From: an uncultured Thermomicrobiales bacterium
Lineage (GTDB): Bacteria; Chloroflexota; Chloroflexia; Thermomicrobiales; Thermomicrobiaceae
NCBI GenBank assembly: GCA_937891245.1
Contig: CALAGB010000474.1
Coordinates: forward strand, 1-12,220
Length of the DNA: 12,220 nt
Direction of reading: 5' to 3'
Part shown: piece after piece, positions 1 to 6,847 of the stretch
How the letters are laid out: each line of letters starts with the position of its first letter
Position numbering within the stretch: the stretch's first letter is position 1
The notes under the pieces: generated by a model
What the model was told of the DNA's origin: nothing
Databases searched by the model: none
What the model saw: only the letters and a program-made list of their open reading frames with translations
Made by a program: the position numbers and the translations under genes

Positions 1-1
1 C

Positions 2-466
2 GATCTCTTTATCAGCAACGACACCGGCCCGGCGCACGTCGCCAACGCGCTCGATGTGCCGAGCATCACGATTTTTGGTCCGGCCGAGTTCACGCGCTGG
101 GCGCCGCTCGATTGCGAACGACACATCGTCGTGCGTCATCCGGTTGCCTGCAGCCCCTGCCCGCACCGCATCTGCCCGATCGACCACCGCTGCCTCCGCC
201 GGATCACCCCGGACCAGGTGATCGCGGCCGCCGAACGACAACTGGTTACCGCGAATTGCGAACCCACCTTCTCTGTCATCCTGAGCCGCAGCGAAGGATC
301 TCCTCTCCGTGCCCCGACCGCATGCTCGCCTGGGCAAGTCAAGAGAGATCCTTCGCTGCGGCTCAGGATGACAGGGGGGCGGCTCTGGACGACGGGAGAG
401 CGGGGTGACGAAGCGGACAGGACGACGGGAGAGCGGGGTGAAGAGGGGAATAGGAGGGCACGATGA
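2..466 (+). CDS. Glycosyltransferase family 9 (heptosyltransferase-like), 3' end only
   Basis: The reading frame enters from the left edge, so the N-terminal part is outside the window. The visible start, SNDTGPAHVANALDVP followed shortly by IFGP, is the signature of the C-terminal Rossmann domain of GT9 enzymes (ADP-heptose:LPS heptosyltransferase family), which transfer heptose from a nucleotide sugar to a growing glycan. A Cys-rich stretch (CSPCPHRICPIDHRC) follows, common before the last helix of this family, and the normal domain appears to end near AAERQLV, around base 250. The frame then continues about 70 codons through a palindromic repeat and a tandem repeat, giving a low-complexity Arg/Gly/Glu tail ending RRAR. 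That tail is probably repeat-derived rather than functional. It fits the gmhA/hddA genes further down the operon. Family assignment is firm; the acceptor is unknown. Confidence 0.85.
   Translation, partial: DLFISNDTGPAHVANALDVPSITIFGPAEFTRWAPLDCERHIVVRHPVACSPCPHRICPIDHRCLRRITPDQVIAAAERQLVTANCEPTFSVILSRSEGSPLRAPTACSPGQVKRDPSLRLRMTGGRLWTTGERGDEADRTTGERGEEGNRRAR
273..374. repeat. Palindromic repeat with 30-bp perfect arms
   Basis: Bases 273-302 and 345-374 are exact reverse complements. The core of the left arm reads GTCATCCTGAGCCGCAGCGA, and a 42-bp loop separates the arms. The core resembles the dispersed CATCCTGAGC...GCGAAGGATC repeat seen in multiple copies in many bacterial genomes, including Chloroflexota. 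It lies in the 3' end of the GT9 gene, and both arms are translated in that frame (left arm gives VILSRSEGS). The transcript could form a long hairpin here inside the operon. No transposase is present, so this is a non-autonomous or REP-like element by inference. Confidence 0.85.
387..441 (+). repeat. Two tandem copies of a 22-bp repeat, period 33
   Basis: A 22-bp unit (starts GGACGACGGGAGAGCGGGGT) occurs at 387-408 and again, identical, at 420-441. The 33-base period is a multiple of three, so the GT9 frame carries a repeated TTGERG peptide. It sits directly after the palindromic repeat and is G- and purine-rich. It is probably part of the same inserted or expanded non-coding tract. Confidence 0.7.
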
Positions 467-564
467 CAGAGAACCAGGACGCCGTGGGGAACAGGATGAA
501 GGAGATCCTCCAGGTGAGAGGGGTCAACCAGGCCGCGCATTGCGATAGGGAGAGCGTCATCTGA
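463..564 (+). CDS. Possible 33-aa small ORF bridging two glycosyltransferase genes
   Basis: The ORF begins with ATG at 463, whose ATGA overlaps the GT9 stop, and ends with TGA at 562-564, which shares one base with the ATG of the next gene. A strong ribosome-binding site, AGGAGG at 452-457, lies five bases before the start. The predicted peptide begins MTENQDAVGNRMKEILQVRG; it is polar, has no membrane segment and matches no family I recognise. Both overlaps are typical of translationally coupled operon genes. The ORF may be real, may serve only to carry ribosomes across the repeat tract into the next gene, or may be chance. No homologue is known to me. Confidence 0.3.
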   Translation: MTENQDAVGNRMKEILQVRGVNQAAHCDRESVI

Positions 565-1550
565 TGCGACGATTGAAGATTTTGATCTGGCATATCCATG
601 GCAGTTACCTGAACACGCTGGCGCGTATCGAGCACGACTGGTATCTGCCCATAAAGCCCGGACGGCCGGAAGGCTACGGCGGACGTGGGCCGACGTTCGA
701 TCTGCCCGGCTACGTGCGTGAGGTGCCGGCCGAGCTGGTACGCGATCTCGATCTTGACCTGATCATTTATCAGACACCGCAGAATTTCGTCCAGGATCGC
801 TACGAGATCCTGTCGGTGGAGCAGCAGCGCCTGCCGGCGATCTACCTGGAGCACAACACGCCGAAGCCTGATGCGGTGCATTCGCGCCATCCGGTCGACG
901 ATCCGAACGTGCTGCTGGTTCACGTGACGCACTTCAATCGGTTGATGTGGGACAACGGTCGCACGCCGACGACGGTCATCGAGCATAGCGTGGCGCTCGA
1001 TCCAGCGCTCCGCTATCAGGGCGATCTGGCCCAGGGGATCACCGTCATGAACGGGATGCAGGCACGGCCGCGTATCTCCGGCCTCGATCTCTTTCTGCAC
1101 GCGCAGGCGCGGCTGCCACTTACGGCGGTCGGGATGCAGACCGAAGAACTCGGCGGGCTGGGGGATGTGCCGTACCGCGAGCTGCACCGGCAGGTGACCC
1201 GCTATCGTTTCCTCTTTAGCCCGGCGCGCTACACCAGCCTGCCGCTGGCCGTGATCGAGGCGATGACGATCGGCATGCCGGTCGTCGCACTCGCGACGAC
1301 CGAACTCCCTTCGGTCATTGAACATGGCATGAACGGCTACGTCTCCTGCGACATCGATGAACTGCTTGAGGCGATGCAGGCATTGATCGCGGACCCGGTG
1401 TTGGCCCAGCGGATCGGCGCGAGCGCTCGTGAAACCGCCGGGGAGCGCTTCGGCCTCAACCGCTTCGCCCGAGATTGGAATCGAGCCTTCGCCGAGGTGC
1501 TCGAGCTTGGCGGCCGATCTCGTCTGGGACGGCAGGAGGTGCTGCTATGA
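564..1550 (+). CDS. GT4-like glycosyltransferase (GT-B fold)
   Basis: This 328-aa protein carries a typical GT-B C-terminal half. The stretch around residues 217-250 (RYRFLFSPARYTSLPLAVIE, then AMTIGMPVVA and VIEHGMNGYV) matches the nucleotide-sugar-binding region of family GT4. The first Glu of the usual E-x7-E motif is replaced by Thr224, while the second is kept as Glu232. The N-terminal half (residues 1-110) is the acceptor domain and is more divergent. It should add a sugar to a surface glycan at the inner membrane or in the cytosol. The start at 564 has an AGGGAGAG ribosome-binding site at 547-554, and its stop overlaps the next GT gene by ATGA. Donor and acceptor cannot be read from the sequence. 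Confidence 0.85.
   Translation: MRRLKILIWHIHGSYLNTLARIEHDWYLPIKPGRPEGYGGRGPTFDLPGYVREVPAELVRDLDLDLIIYQTPQNFVQDRYEILSVEQQRLPAIYLEHNTPKPDAVHSRHPVDDPNVLLVHVTHFNRLMWDNGRTPTTVIEHSVALDPALRYQGDLAQGITVMNGMQARPRISGLDLFLHAQARLPLTAVGMQTEELGGLGDVPYRELHRQVTRYRFLFSPARYTSLPLAVIEAMTIGMPVVALATTELPSVIEHGMNGYVSCDIDELLEAMQALIADPVLAQRIGASARETAGERFGLNRFARDWNRAFAEVLELGGRSRLGRQEVLL
1534..1539 (+). promoter_or_regulatory. Ribosome-binding site for the MshA-like GT4 gene
   Basis: A perfect AGGAGG seven bases before ATG 1547 decides the start of this gene over the upstream in-frame ATG at 1475. Confidence 0.8.
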
Positions 1551-2863
1551 GACAACGCATCGCGTTTCTCAGCGAACACGCCAGCCCGGCCGCGCGGCTC
1601 GGTGGCGAGGATGCCGGTGGACAGAACGTCTACGTTGACGAGATCGCCCGGAATCTGGGTGAACTCGGCTATGAGGTCGACGTCTTCACCCGACGTGATT
1701 CGCTCGATACACCTGAGGTGATCGAGTGGACGCCGGGCGTGCGCATCGTCAATCTCATGGCCGGACCACTCGACCGGCGACCGAAGGACGCGCTCTGGCC
1801 GTTGATGCCGGAGTTTCGTGAAAACCTGCTGCGGTTCATGCGGCGCACCGGCACACGCTACGATCTGATCCACGGTAATTTCTGGATGTCCGGCTGGGTC
1901 GCCGCCGAACTCGGTGAACGGCTCGCTCTACCGGTTGTCCAGATCTTCCACGCCATGGGTCTGACCAAGCAACGGCATCAGGGTGAGTCCGACACCAGCC
2001 CCGGCGAGCGCATCGCAATCGAGCGCGACGTCATCCGACGAATCGACCGGCTCATCGCACAGTGCCCAAGCGAGCGGGCCGAATTGGTTGACGACTACGG
2101 CGCCGATCCGGCGCAGGTCGTCACCATTCCTTCGGCGGTCAACACCGACGTGTTTCAGCCGCTGCCTCAGGCGGAGACGCGAGAGGCGCTCGGGCTGCCA
2201 TGCGACACGCCGGTCGTCGTCTACGTTGGCCGGATGGTGCCGCGCAAGGGTGTGCGTAACCTGCTGCGCGCGGCGGCCTTGCTCATCCAGCGGCGACAGC
2301 CGCTGACGGTGCTGCTCGTCGGCGGTGAGACGCGCGAGCCGGATGACGCGGTGACGCCGGAGATCGGCGTGCTGCGCCGGCTGGCGACCGAACTCGGCAT
2401 CGCTGAACATGTCATCTTCACCGGCAAGCGCCAAAGGGACGAACTCTCGCGCTACTACAGCGCCGGCGACGTTGTCGTGACGACTCCCTGGTACGAGCCG
2501 TTCGGTCTGACGCCGCTCGAAGCGATGGCCTGCGGCCGCCCGGCCGTCGCCTCGGCGGTTGGCGGTCTTACCTACACCATCGCGGACGGGCAGACCGGGT
2601 TTCTGGTGCCGCCGGAAGACCCGGCGTCGCTCGCTGCTCGACTGAGCCGGCTGCTCACTGACGATGCGTTGCGCCTCGCGCTGGGACGACAGGCACGTGA
2701 ACGGGTTGAGGCGCAGGTCACCTGGCCGGTCGCGGCGCGTCGCACCGCGCAGGTCTATGAAGAACTCTTCACGCTCGCCGGCACGCCTGCCTCGCGGTTT
2801 GTCTCAGCGAGTTATGAGATGCCGCTTGAACAGACGATTGAGAACCACTATGGCGCTGGTTGA
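1547..2863 (+). CDS. GT4 glycosyltransferase, MshA/sucrose-phosphate-synthase-like
   Basis: This 438-aa GT-B enzyme has the GGEDAGGQNVYV loop at residues 19-30, typical of the MshA and sucrose-phosphate synthase branch of GT4. It also has VGRMVPRKG at 227-235 for binding the donor diphosphate, and an intact E-x7-E motif, EPFGLTPLE, at 317-325. Length is normal for the branch. The start at 1547 is chosen because AGGAGG (1534-1539) sits seven bases upstream and the ATGA overlaps the preceding stop; an in-frame ATG at 1475 would lie inside the upstream gene without this signal. MshA itself makes mycothiol precursors, but the operon context points to glycan assembly instead. It overlaps the following GT2 gene by 14 bases. 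Confidence 0.9.
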   Translation: MRQRIAFLSEHASPAARLGGEDAGGQNVYVDEIARNLGELGYEVDVFTRRDSLDTPEVIEWTPGVRIVNLMAGPLDRRPKDALWPLMPEFRENLLRFMRRTGTRYDLIHGNFWMSGWVAAELGERLALPVVQIFHAMGLTKQRHQGESDTSPGERIAIERDVIRRIDRLIAQCPSERAELVDDYGADPAQVVTIPSAVNTDVFQPLPQAETREALGLPCDTPVVVYVGRMVPRKGVRNLLRAAALLIQRRQPLTVLLVGGETREPDDAVTPEIGVLRRLATELGIAEHVIFTGKRQRDELSRYYSAGDVVVTTPWYEPFGLTPLEAMACGRPAVASAVGGLTYTIADGQTGFLVPPEDPASLAARLSRLLTDDALRLALGRQARERVEAQVTWPVAARRTAQVYEELFTLAGTPASRFVSASYEMPLEQTIENHYGAG

Positions 2864-3737
2864 TGTCCTGATACCGACCTGTGGCCGCAAAACCGGCCTG
2901 GCTGTGGTTCTCACGAGCTTGATCGGTCAGACATCTACCGATTTCGACGTCATCATCTCGGATCAAACGGACGAGGCGCAGAGCTGCCTGCAGAGCATCG
3001 AGATCGATACGCGCGTGCGCACGCTGCGCTGGCACGGCCATCGGGTGACCTTGCATCGGCACCTGCCGCGTCGCGCTATCGGCGAACAACGGCAGTTTCT
3101 GCTCAATCAGAGCCAGGCGCGCTACGTCTACGTCGTCGATGACGACGTCCTTCTCGTTCCAACGGTGTTGGAACGCTTGCTGTCCGTCATTGAACAGGAA
3201 CGTCGTGGCTTTGTTGGGACGGCTGCCACCGGCCTCAGCTTTCTCAAAGACGTACGCCCGGACGAGCAACAGATCGAGCTCTGGGATGGGCCAGTATGTG
3301 CGGAGCCGTTCGCGCCCGAGAGCATCCTGCAGGAGCGACACCGAGTCAACAACGCCGCCAATCCACTGCATCTCGAACAGCGTCTCGTTCGCCATGGCGA
3401 GACGGTACGGTACAAGATCGCCTGGATCGGCGGGGCGAGCGTGCTCTATGATCGCGCCGAACTGGTCAGTGAAGGTGGGTTCTCGTGGTGGAATCGCCTG
3501 CCACCGGAGCACGCCGGCGAGGCGGCAGTGGCTCAGTTCATCCTCATCCACGACTACGGCGGCTGCGCCATCCTGCCGAGCGGCACCTATCATCTCGGGT
3601 TGCCGACAACCAATTCCAATCGCCAACGGAATGCGACTGAACTCTTCGGACGAATCCTGGTTGAACGCGCTGAGGATTCATTCACGAACGCGCAGCCGCA
3701 GGCTAAATCGTTGATACCAATGGAGATTGCCCCATGA
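2850..3737 (+). CDS. Glycosyltransferase family 2 (GT-A fold)
   Basis: The 295-aa product opens with VDVLIPTCGR (residues 4-13), the first strand and loop of a GT-A fold. It carries RYVYVVDDDVLL with the Asp triplet at residues 97-99, the DxD-type metal and nucleotide-sugar site of GT2. A later IGGASVLY (183-190) and PPEHAGE segment (208-214) correspond to the acceptor side and the catalytic acidic region. There are no membrane segments, so it is a soluble or peripheral enzyme acting on a lipid-linked or cytosolic acceptor. ATG 2850 is chosen because the N-terminal fold begins there and it overlaps the upstream gene by 14 bases. The ribosome-binding site is weak, so translational coupling is likely. 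Donor sugar unknown. Confidence 0.87.
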   Translation: MALVDVLIPTCGRKTGLAVVLTSLIGQTSTDFDVIISDQTDEAQSCLQSIEIDTRVRTLRWHGHRVTLHRHLPRRAIGEQRQFLLNQSQARYVYVVDDDVLLVPTVLERLLSVIEQERRGFVGTAATGLSFLKDVRPDEQQIELWDGPVCAEPFAPESILQERHRVNNAANPLHLEQRLVRHGETVRYKIAWIGGASVLYDRAELVSEGGFSWWNRLPPEHAGEAAVAQFILIHDYGGCAILPSGTYHLGLPTTNSNRQRNATELFGRILVERAEDSFTNAQPQAKSLIPMEIAP

Positions 3738-4489
3738 CGACACCGAATACTGACCATCGCTTGACCGGCAAGGTCGTGCTCGTTACCGGCGCCGGGAGCG
3801 GGCTGGGCGAGGCGACCGCGCACGCCTTCGGACGCGCCGGGAGCATCGTTGCCTGCTGCGACATCAACGAGATGGCCGCGCGGCGCGTCAGCCACGCGCT
3901 GTCCGGTTACGACGCGCAGAGCGTTGCCATCGGCTGCGACGTCAGCGACGAGCGCGCCGTCTTCGACACGGTTGAGCGCGTCGCCGATCAATTCGGCCGG
4001 CTCGATATCGTCGTCAACTGCGCTGCCATCGATCACACCCTTTCGGTCGATGAGATGAGCGTCGCGCAATGGGATCAGGTGATTGGCGTTAATCTGCGTG
4101 GACCCTTCCTCTTCGCCAAAGCAGCGATGCCGCGGATGCGTCGACAGGGCGGCGGCCAGATCTTCAACGTCGCTTCCACCGCCGCTACCCGTGCCTGGGC
4201 CAACGCCTCGGCCTATCACGCTTCCAAATGGGGGCTGGTCGGCTTCGGCCGCGGCCTCGGCGTCGAGGGGCGGCCCGACCATATCCGTGTAACGACGGTC
4301 ATCCCCGGCGGGATGCGTACCCATTTCTTCGATCGCTTCGCCGATCAGGGCATCCCGCTGCCGGATGAGGCGAATCTGCAAGACCCGGTCAACGTCGCCA
4401 GTACCATCGTTTTCGCCGCGACGTTGCCGCCCGAATCGACCATCCCCGAGGTGATGGTCATGCCGCTGACCGAAACGAGCTGGCCGTAG
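3734..4489 (+). CDS. Classical SDR-family NAD(P)-dependent oxidoreductase
   Basis: This 251-aa protein has every classical short-chain dehydrogenase motif: TGAGSGLG at residues 18-25 for the cofactor, an acidic DI at 43-44 after the second strand (which favours NAD over NADP), NCAA at 95-98, Asn110, Ser148, and the YHASK catalytic pair Tyr161/Lys165, then PGG at 191-193. Length is normal. The start ATGA overlaps the GT2 stop, with GGAG at 3722-3725 as ribosome-binding site. It is not an extended SDR of the HldD epimerase or dehydratase type, so a direct role as heptose epimerase is unlikely. It may oxidise or reduce a sugar or polyol intermediate of the glycan pathway. Substrate not deducible. 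Confidence 0.9.
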   Translation: MTTPNTDHRLTGKVVLVTGAGSGLGEATAHAFGRAGSIVACCDINEMAARRVSHALSGYDAQSVAIGCDVSDERAVFDTVERVADQFGRLDIVVNCAAIDHTLSVDEMSVAQWDQVIGVNLRGPFLFAKAAMPRMRRQGGGQIFNVASTAATRAWANASAYHASKWGLVGFGRGLGVEGRPDHIRVTTVIPGGMRTHFFDRFADQGIPLPDEANLQDPVNVASTIVFAATLPPESTIPEVMVMPLTETSWP

Positions 4490-4509
4490 CACCCACCAGG
4501 AGGTTTGTC

Positions 4510-5595
4510 ATGGTGATCGCACGCGCACCACTCCGCATCAGTTTCGCCGGCGGCGGAACCGATATCGATGCCTATTACCAGCAATACGGCGGGCTCGTGG
4601 TGAGCAGCGCGATCACCCGTTACTGCACCGTGACGCTGCGTCCGTCCTGCGATGGCGGCATCCGCCTCACGTCAATCGACTACCGGCAATCCGAGCGCTT
4701 CGCACCGGGCGTGCTGCCGGAAGTCGTCGAGCCGCTGGCGTTGCCGAAGGCGGCCATCGAATGGTTCGTCACGCGCGGACTGCTCCATGGCGGCGTCGAG
4801 CTGACTCTTCGTTCGGATGTACCGCCCGGGACCGGGCTCGGCTCGTCGAGCGCCATGGCCGTCGCACTCGTGCGTGCGCTGGCCACCCATTGCGCGCAGG
4901 AAATGACCCCAGCGCAGGTTGCCGAGTTCGCCTGCGAGCTGGAAATCGGGCGCCTGAACATGCCGATCGGCAAGCAGGATCAGTACGCCGGTGCCTTCGG
5001 TGGGCTCAACGCCATTGTCTTCGAGCCGAACGCGGTGCGCGTCGAGCCGCTCGATCTCGCACCCGACACGCTCGGCCGGCTCAACCGGCGCCTACTCCTC
5101 TTCGCGACCGGTAAACAGCGCAAATCGACCGACATCCTGCGTGGTCAGCGGGCCGACACTGGCCGCAAGAAGCCGGTCGTCGACGCACTGCACGAGATCA
5201 AGGCGATCGCCGGTGACGTGCGGCAGGCGCTGCTGTCCGGCGAGCTCGATGAGGTCGGGGGGTTGCTCGAGCGTGGCTGGCAGCAGAAGAAGCAACTCTC
5301 AACGGCTATTTCCAACGGTGCCATTGATCGCTGGTACAGGCTCGCCCGCGAAGAGGGCGCGCTCGGCGGCAAGATCGTCGGGGCCGGCGGCGGCGGCTTC
5401 CTCCTTCTCTACTGCGCACCCGAGCGACACGACGCGGTGCGCCGAATTCTGTGCCAGCACGGCCTGTGTGAACTCCGCTTCGCGCTTGAACCGAATGGTG
5501 CGTGCACGCTCGATGACTGTCCGGCGAGCGACGAGGCGCGCCTCGCCATCGTTAATGCGGAAGGACGTGATGTCCATGATGCGACATACGATTGA
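4510..5595 (+). CDS. hddA: D-glycero-alpha-D-manno-heptose 7-phosphate kinase (GHMP family)
   Basis: The 361-aa protein begins IARAPLRISFAGGGTDID, the characteristic N-terminus of HddA-type GHMP kinases. The phosphate-binding loop PPGTGLGSSSA lies at residues 105-115, MPIGKQDQYAGAFGG at 141-155 supplies the catalytic Lys/Asp region, and KIVGAGGGGF at 288-297 is GHMP motif 3. HddA phosphorylates C1 of D-glycero-D-manno-heptose 7-phosphate, the second step towards GDP-heptose. The C-terminus is slightly longer than usual, with about 25 polar residues. ATG 4510 has AGGAGG at 4498-4503, six bases upstream, and follows the SDR stop by 20 bases. Its 3' end overlaps gmhA, which makes its substrate. 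Confidence is high for the family and good for the exact substrate because of the gmhA neighbour. Confidence 0.9.
   Translation: MVIARAPLRISFAGGGTDIDAYYQQYGGLVVSSAITRYCTVTLRPSCDGGIRLTSIDYRQSERFAPGVLPEVVEPLALPKAAIEWFVTRGLLHGGVELTLRSDVPPGTGLGSSSAMAVALVRALATHCAQEMTPAQVAEFACELEIGRLNMPIGKQDQYAGAFGGLNAIVFEPNAVRVEPLDLAPDTLGRLNRRLLLFATGKQRKSTDILRGQRADTGRKKPVVDALHEIKAIAGDVRQALLSGELDEVGGLLERGWQQKKQLSTAISNGAIDRWYRLAREEGALGGKIVGAGGGGFLLLYCAPERHDAVRRILCQHGLCELRFALEPNGACTLDDCPASDEARLAIVNAEGRDVHDATYD
5561..5570 (+). promoter_or_regulatory. Extended ribosome-binding site for gmhA
   Basis: AAGGACGTGA differs by one base from the full anti-Shine-Dalgarno match AAGGAGGTGA. Its position favours ATG 5576 among four clustered in-frame ATGs (5555, 5570, 5576, 5579). 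Confidence 0.55.
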
Positions 5596-6226
5596 ACGCT
5601 ACTGGCACGAGATCGCGGATCTGGCGAACGGGATGCCGGCCGGTACGATCTCACTCGTCGCTGAGACGTTGCTTGACTGCCACCAGCGTGGCGGCTCGAT
5701 CTACTTTATCGGGAACGGTGGCAGCGCCGCGACCGCTTCACACTGGGTCTGCGACCTGGCGAAAGGCGTGCGTGGCGGACAACAGCGCTCGTTCCGCGCG
5801 ATCTCACTGACCGACAACATGCCGCTCGTCACCGCCTGGGGCAACGACACCAGCTACGAGCGGGTCTTTGCCGAGCAGCTGGCGCCGCTGGCACGCCCCG
5901 GCGATCTCGTGGTGCTGATCAGCGCCAGCGGCAATTCGCCAAATGTGCTGCTGGCCGCGCAGACGGCCCGTGTCGCGCGCGCGCGGACGATCGGCCTGAC
6001 CGGCCGGACCGGCGGTCGCCTACGGAAATTGGTTGACCTGAACGTGCGGGTACCGAGCGACGTGATCGAGCAGGTCGAGGATGTGCATGTCATCATCGCA
6101 CATAGCGTCTGTGTCGCCTTGCGCGCCCGGCTTGAGTCCGAAGCGTTCCTTCGCGAAACCGGCGATCCGCTGGATATCGGCCTCAATCGCGTGTTCGAAG
6201 AAGCGACCACCGAGGCCGGCTCGTAG
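5576..6226 (+). CDS. gmhA: Sedoheptulose-7-phosphate (phosphoheptose) isomerase, SIS domain
   Basis: The 216-aa protein is a single SIS domain: IGNGGSAATASHW at residues 45-57, LISASGNSPNVLLAA at 114-128 for sugar-phosphate binding, and VEDVHVIIAH at 167-176, matching the conserved C-terminal His of GmhA. GmhA converts sedoheptulose 7-phosphate to D-glycero-D-manno-heptose 7-phosphate, the substrate of the kinase just upstream. Residue Asp60 stands where well-studied GmhA proteins have a catalytic Glu, probably a subfamily trait. The start at 5576 is preferred from the ribosome-binding site; the ATGs at 5555, 5570 and 5579 are alternatives. It overlaps hddA by 20 bases, so the two are probably made in a coupled way. 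It appears to be the last gene of the operon. Confidence 0.88.
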   Translation: MMRHTIERYWHEIADLANGMPAGTISLVAETLLDCHQRGGSIYFIGNGGSAATASHWVCDLAKGVRGGQQRSFRAISLTDNMPLVTAWGNDTSYERVFAEQLAPLARPGDLVVLISASGNSPNVLLAAQTARVARARTIGLTGRTGGRLRKLVDLNVRVPSDVIEQVEDVHVIIAHSVCVALRARLESEAFLRETGDPLDIGLNRVFEEATTEAGS

Positions 6227-6239
6227 GCGAACGGAATAG

Positions 6240-6310
6240 CTCGCGCAGAGGCGCAGAGACGCGGAGATTTCTCAATCAAGTGCGTTGCGCTCTCTGCGTC
6301 TCTGCGCGAG
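6240..6310. repeat. Palindromic repeat (GCGCAGAGACGC type), possible operon terminator
   Basis: Bases 6240-6259 and 6291-6310 are inverted copies (19 of 20 positions pair), separated by 31 bases. The left arm reads CTCGCGCAGAGGCGCAGAGA. This resembles a second dispersed repeat family, CTCTGCGTCTCTGCGC, seen in several bacterial phyla. It lies 13 bases after the gmhA stop, so the hairpin could end or stabilise the operon transcript. There is no T-tract after it, so it is not a canonical intrinsic terminator. Confidence 0.75.
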
Positions 6311-6369
6311 AATCACTCGCCCCTCGCACGCCGCGAACGTACACTTGCGGGTGACGGAAACGGGGATGA

Positions 6370-6825
6370 ATGGCGACAACGCGGCTGAACCGGCGACAGC
6401 GACGCGAACTCGATGTCAGCCACTTGATCGAGGGGCGCTTCGCGGCGCAGGCGAGCAACCTTTTGCACGAACACAACGTACGCGTTTGCCACTGGCGCGG
6501 CAACATGAGCGGCATCGCCTGGATCGGCCACCCACGTCGACCGATCGAAGCGCCGCATCCACGCTCTGCACTCAGCTTCGCCGTACTGGCACACGAAGTC
6601 GGGCATCATGTGCTCGGCAATGTGCGTCCCCGCTGGCGCGAGGAACAGCTTGCCTGGCAGTTCGCCTTCACGCAGATGGATGCGCTCGGTGTGCCATTGA
6701 CGGCTGCCGTGCAAGAACGCTACGCCGCCTCAATGCGTTATGCGCTCGCCAAGGCGCTGCGTCGCGGCCTGCGCGAAATCCCCGCTGAGCTCGCCGAGTT
6801 CGTCACACCCGGAAATCCAACGTAA
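6370..6825 (+). CDS. Small zinc metallopeptidase-like protein (ImmA/IrrE-like HExxHH)
   Basis: This 151-aa protein contains AHEVGHHVLG with HEVGHH at residues 75-80. This is the zinc-binding HExxH motif in the ImmA/IrrE style, and REEQLAWQFA (90-99) follows, where the second Glu region supplies the third zinc ligand in that family. The first 30 residues are basic. No signal peptide, membrane segment or HTH domain is visible, so it should be cytosolic. ImmA/IrrE peptidases usually cleave a partner repressor, but no HTH repressor gene lies beside it. ATG 6370 has GGGG at 6362-6365; the ATG at 6366 is out of frame. It converges on the HPF-like gene with 22 bases between the stops. Zinc peptidase-like fold is well supported, substrate unknown. 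Confidence 0.75.
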   Translation: MATTRLNRRQRRELDVSHLIEGRFAAQASNLLHEHNVRVCHWRGNMSGIAWIGHPRRPIEAPHPRSALSFAVLAHEVGHHVLGNVRPRWREEQLAWQFAFTQMDALGVPLTAAVQERYAASMRYALAKALRRGLREIPAELAEFVTPGNPT

Positions 6826-6847
6826 ACATAATTCAAGGCCGAACGGA

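Noticed and set aside
273..441. Repeats considered as a CRISPR array
   Set aside because: Only one inverted pair and two direct copies with an 11-base spacer; no regular repeat-spacer pattern and no cas genes.
363..1325. Long minus-strand open frame (320 codons) opposite the first GT4 gene
   Set aside because: It is a high-GC antisense shadow, rich in Arg, His and Asp with no recognisable domain; the plus-strand frame has clear GT4 motifs.
2769..3626. Minus-strand open frame (285 codons) opposite the GT2 gene
   Set aside because: No domain, no ribosome-binding site, and the plus strand carries the DDD motif of GT2.
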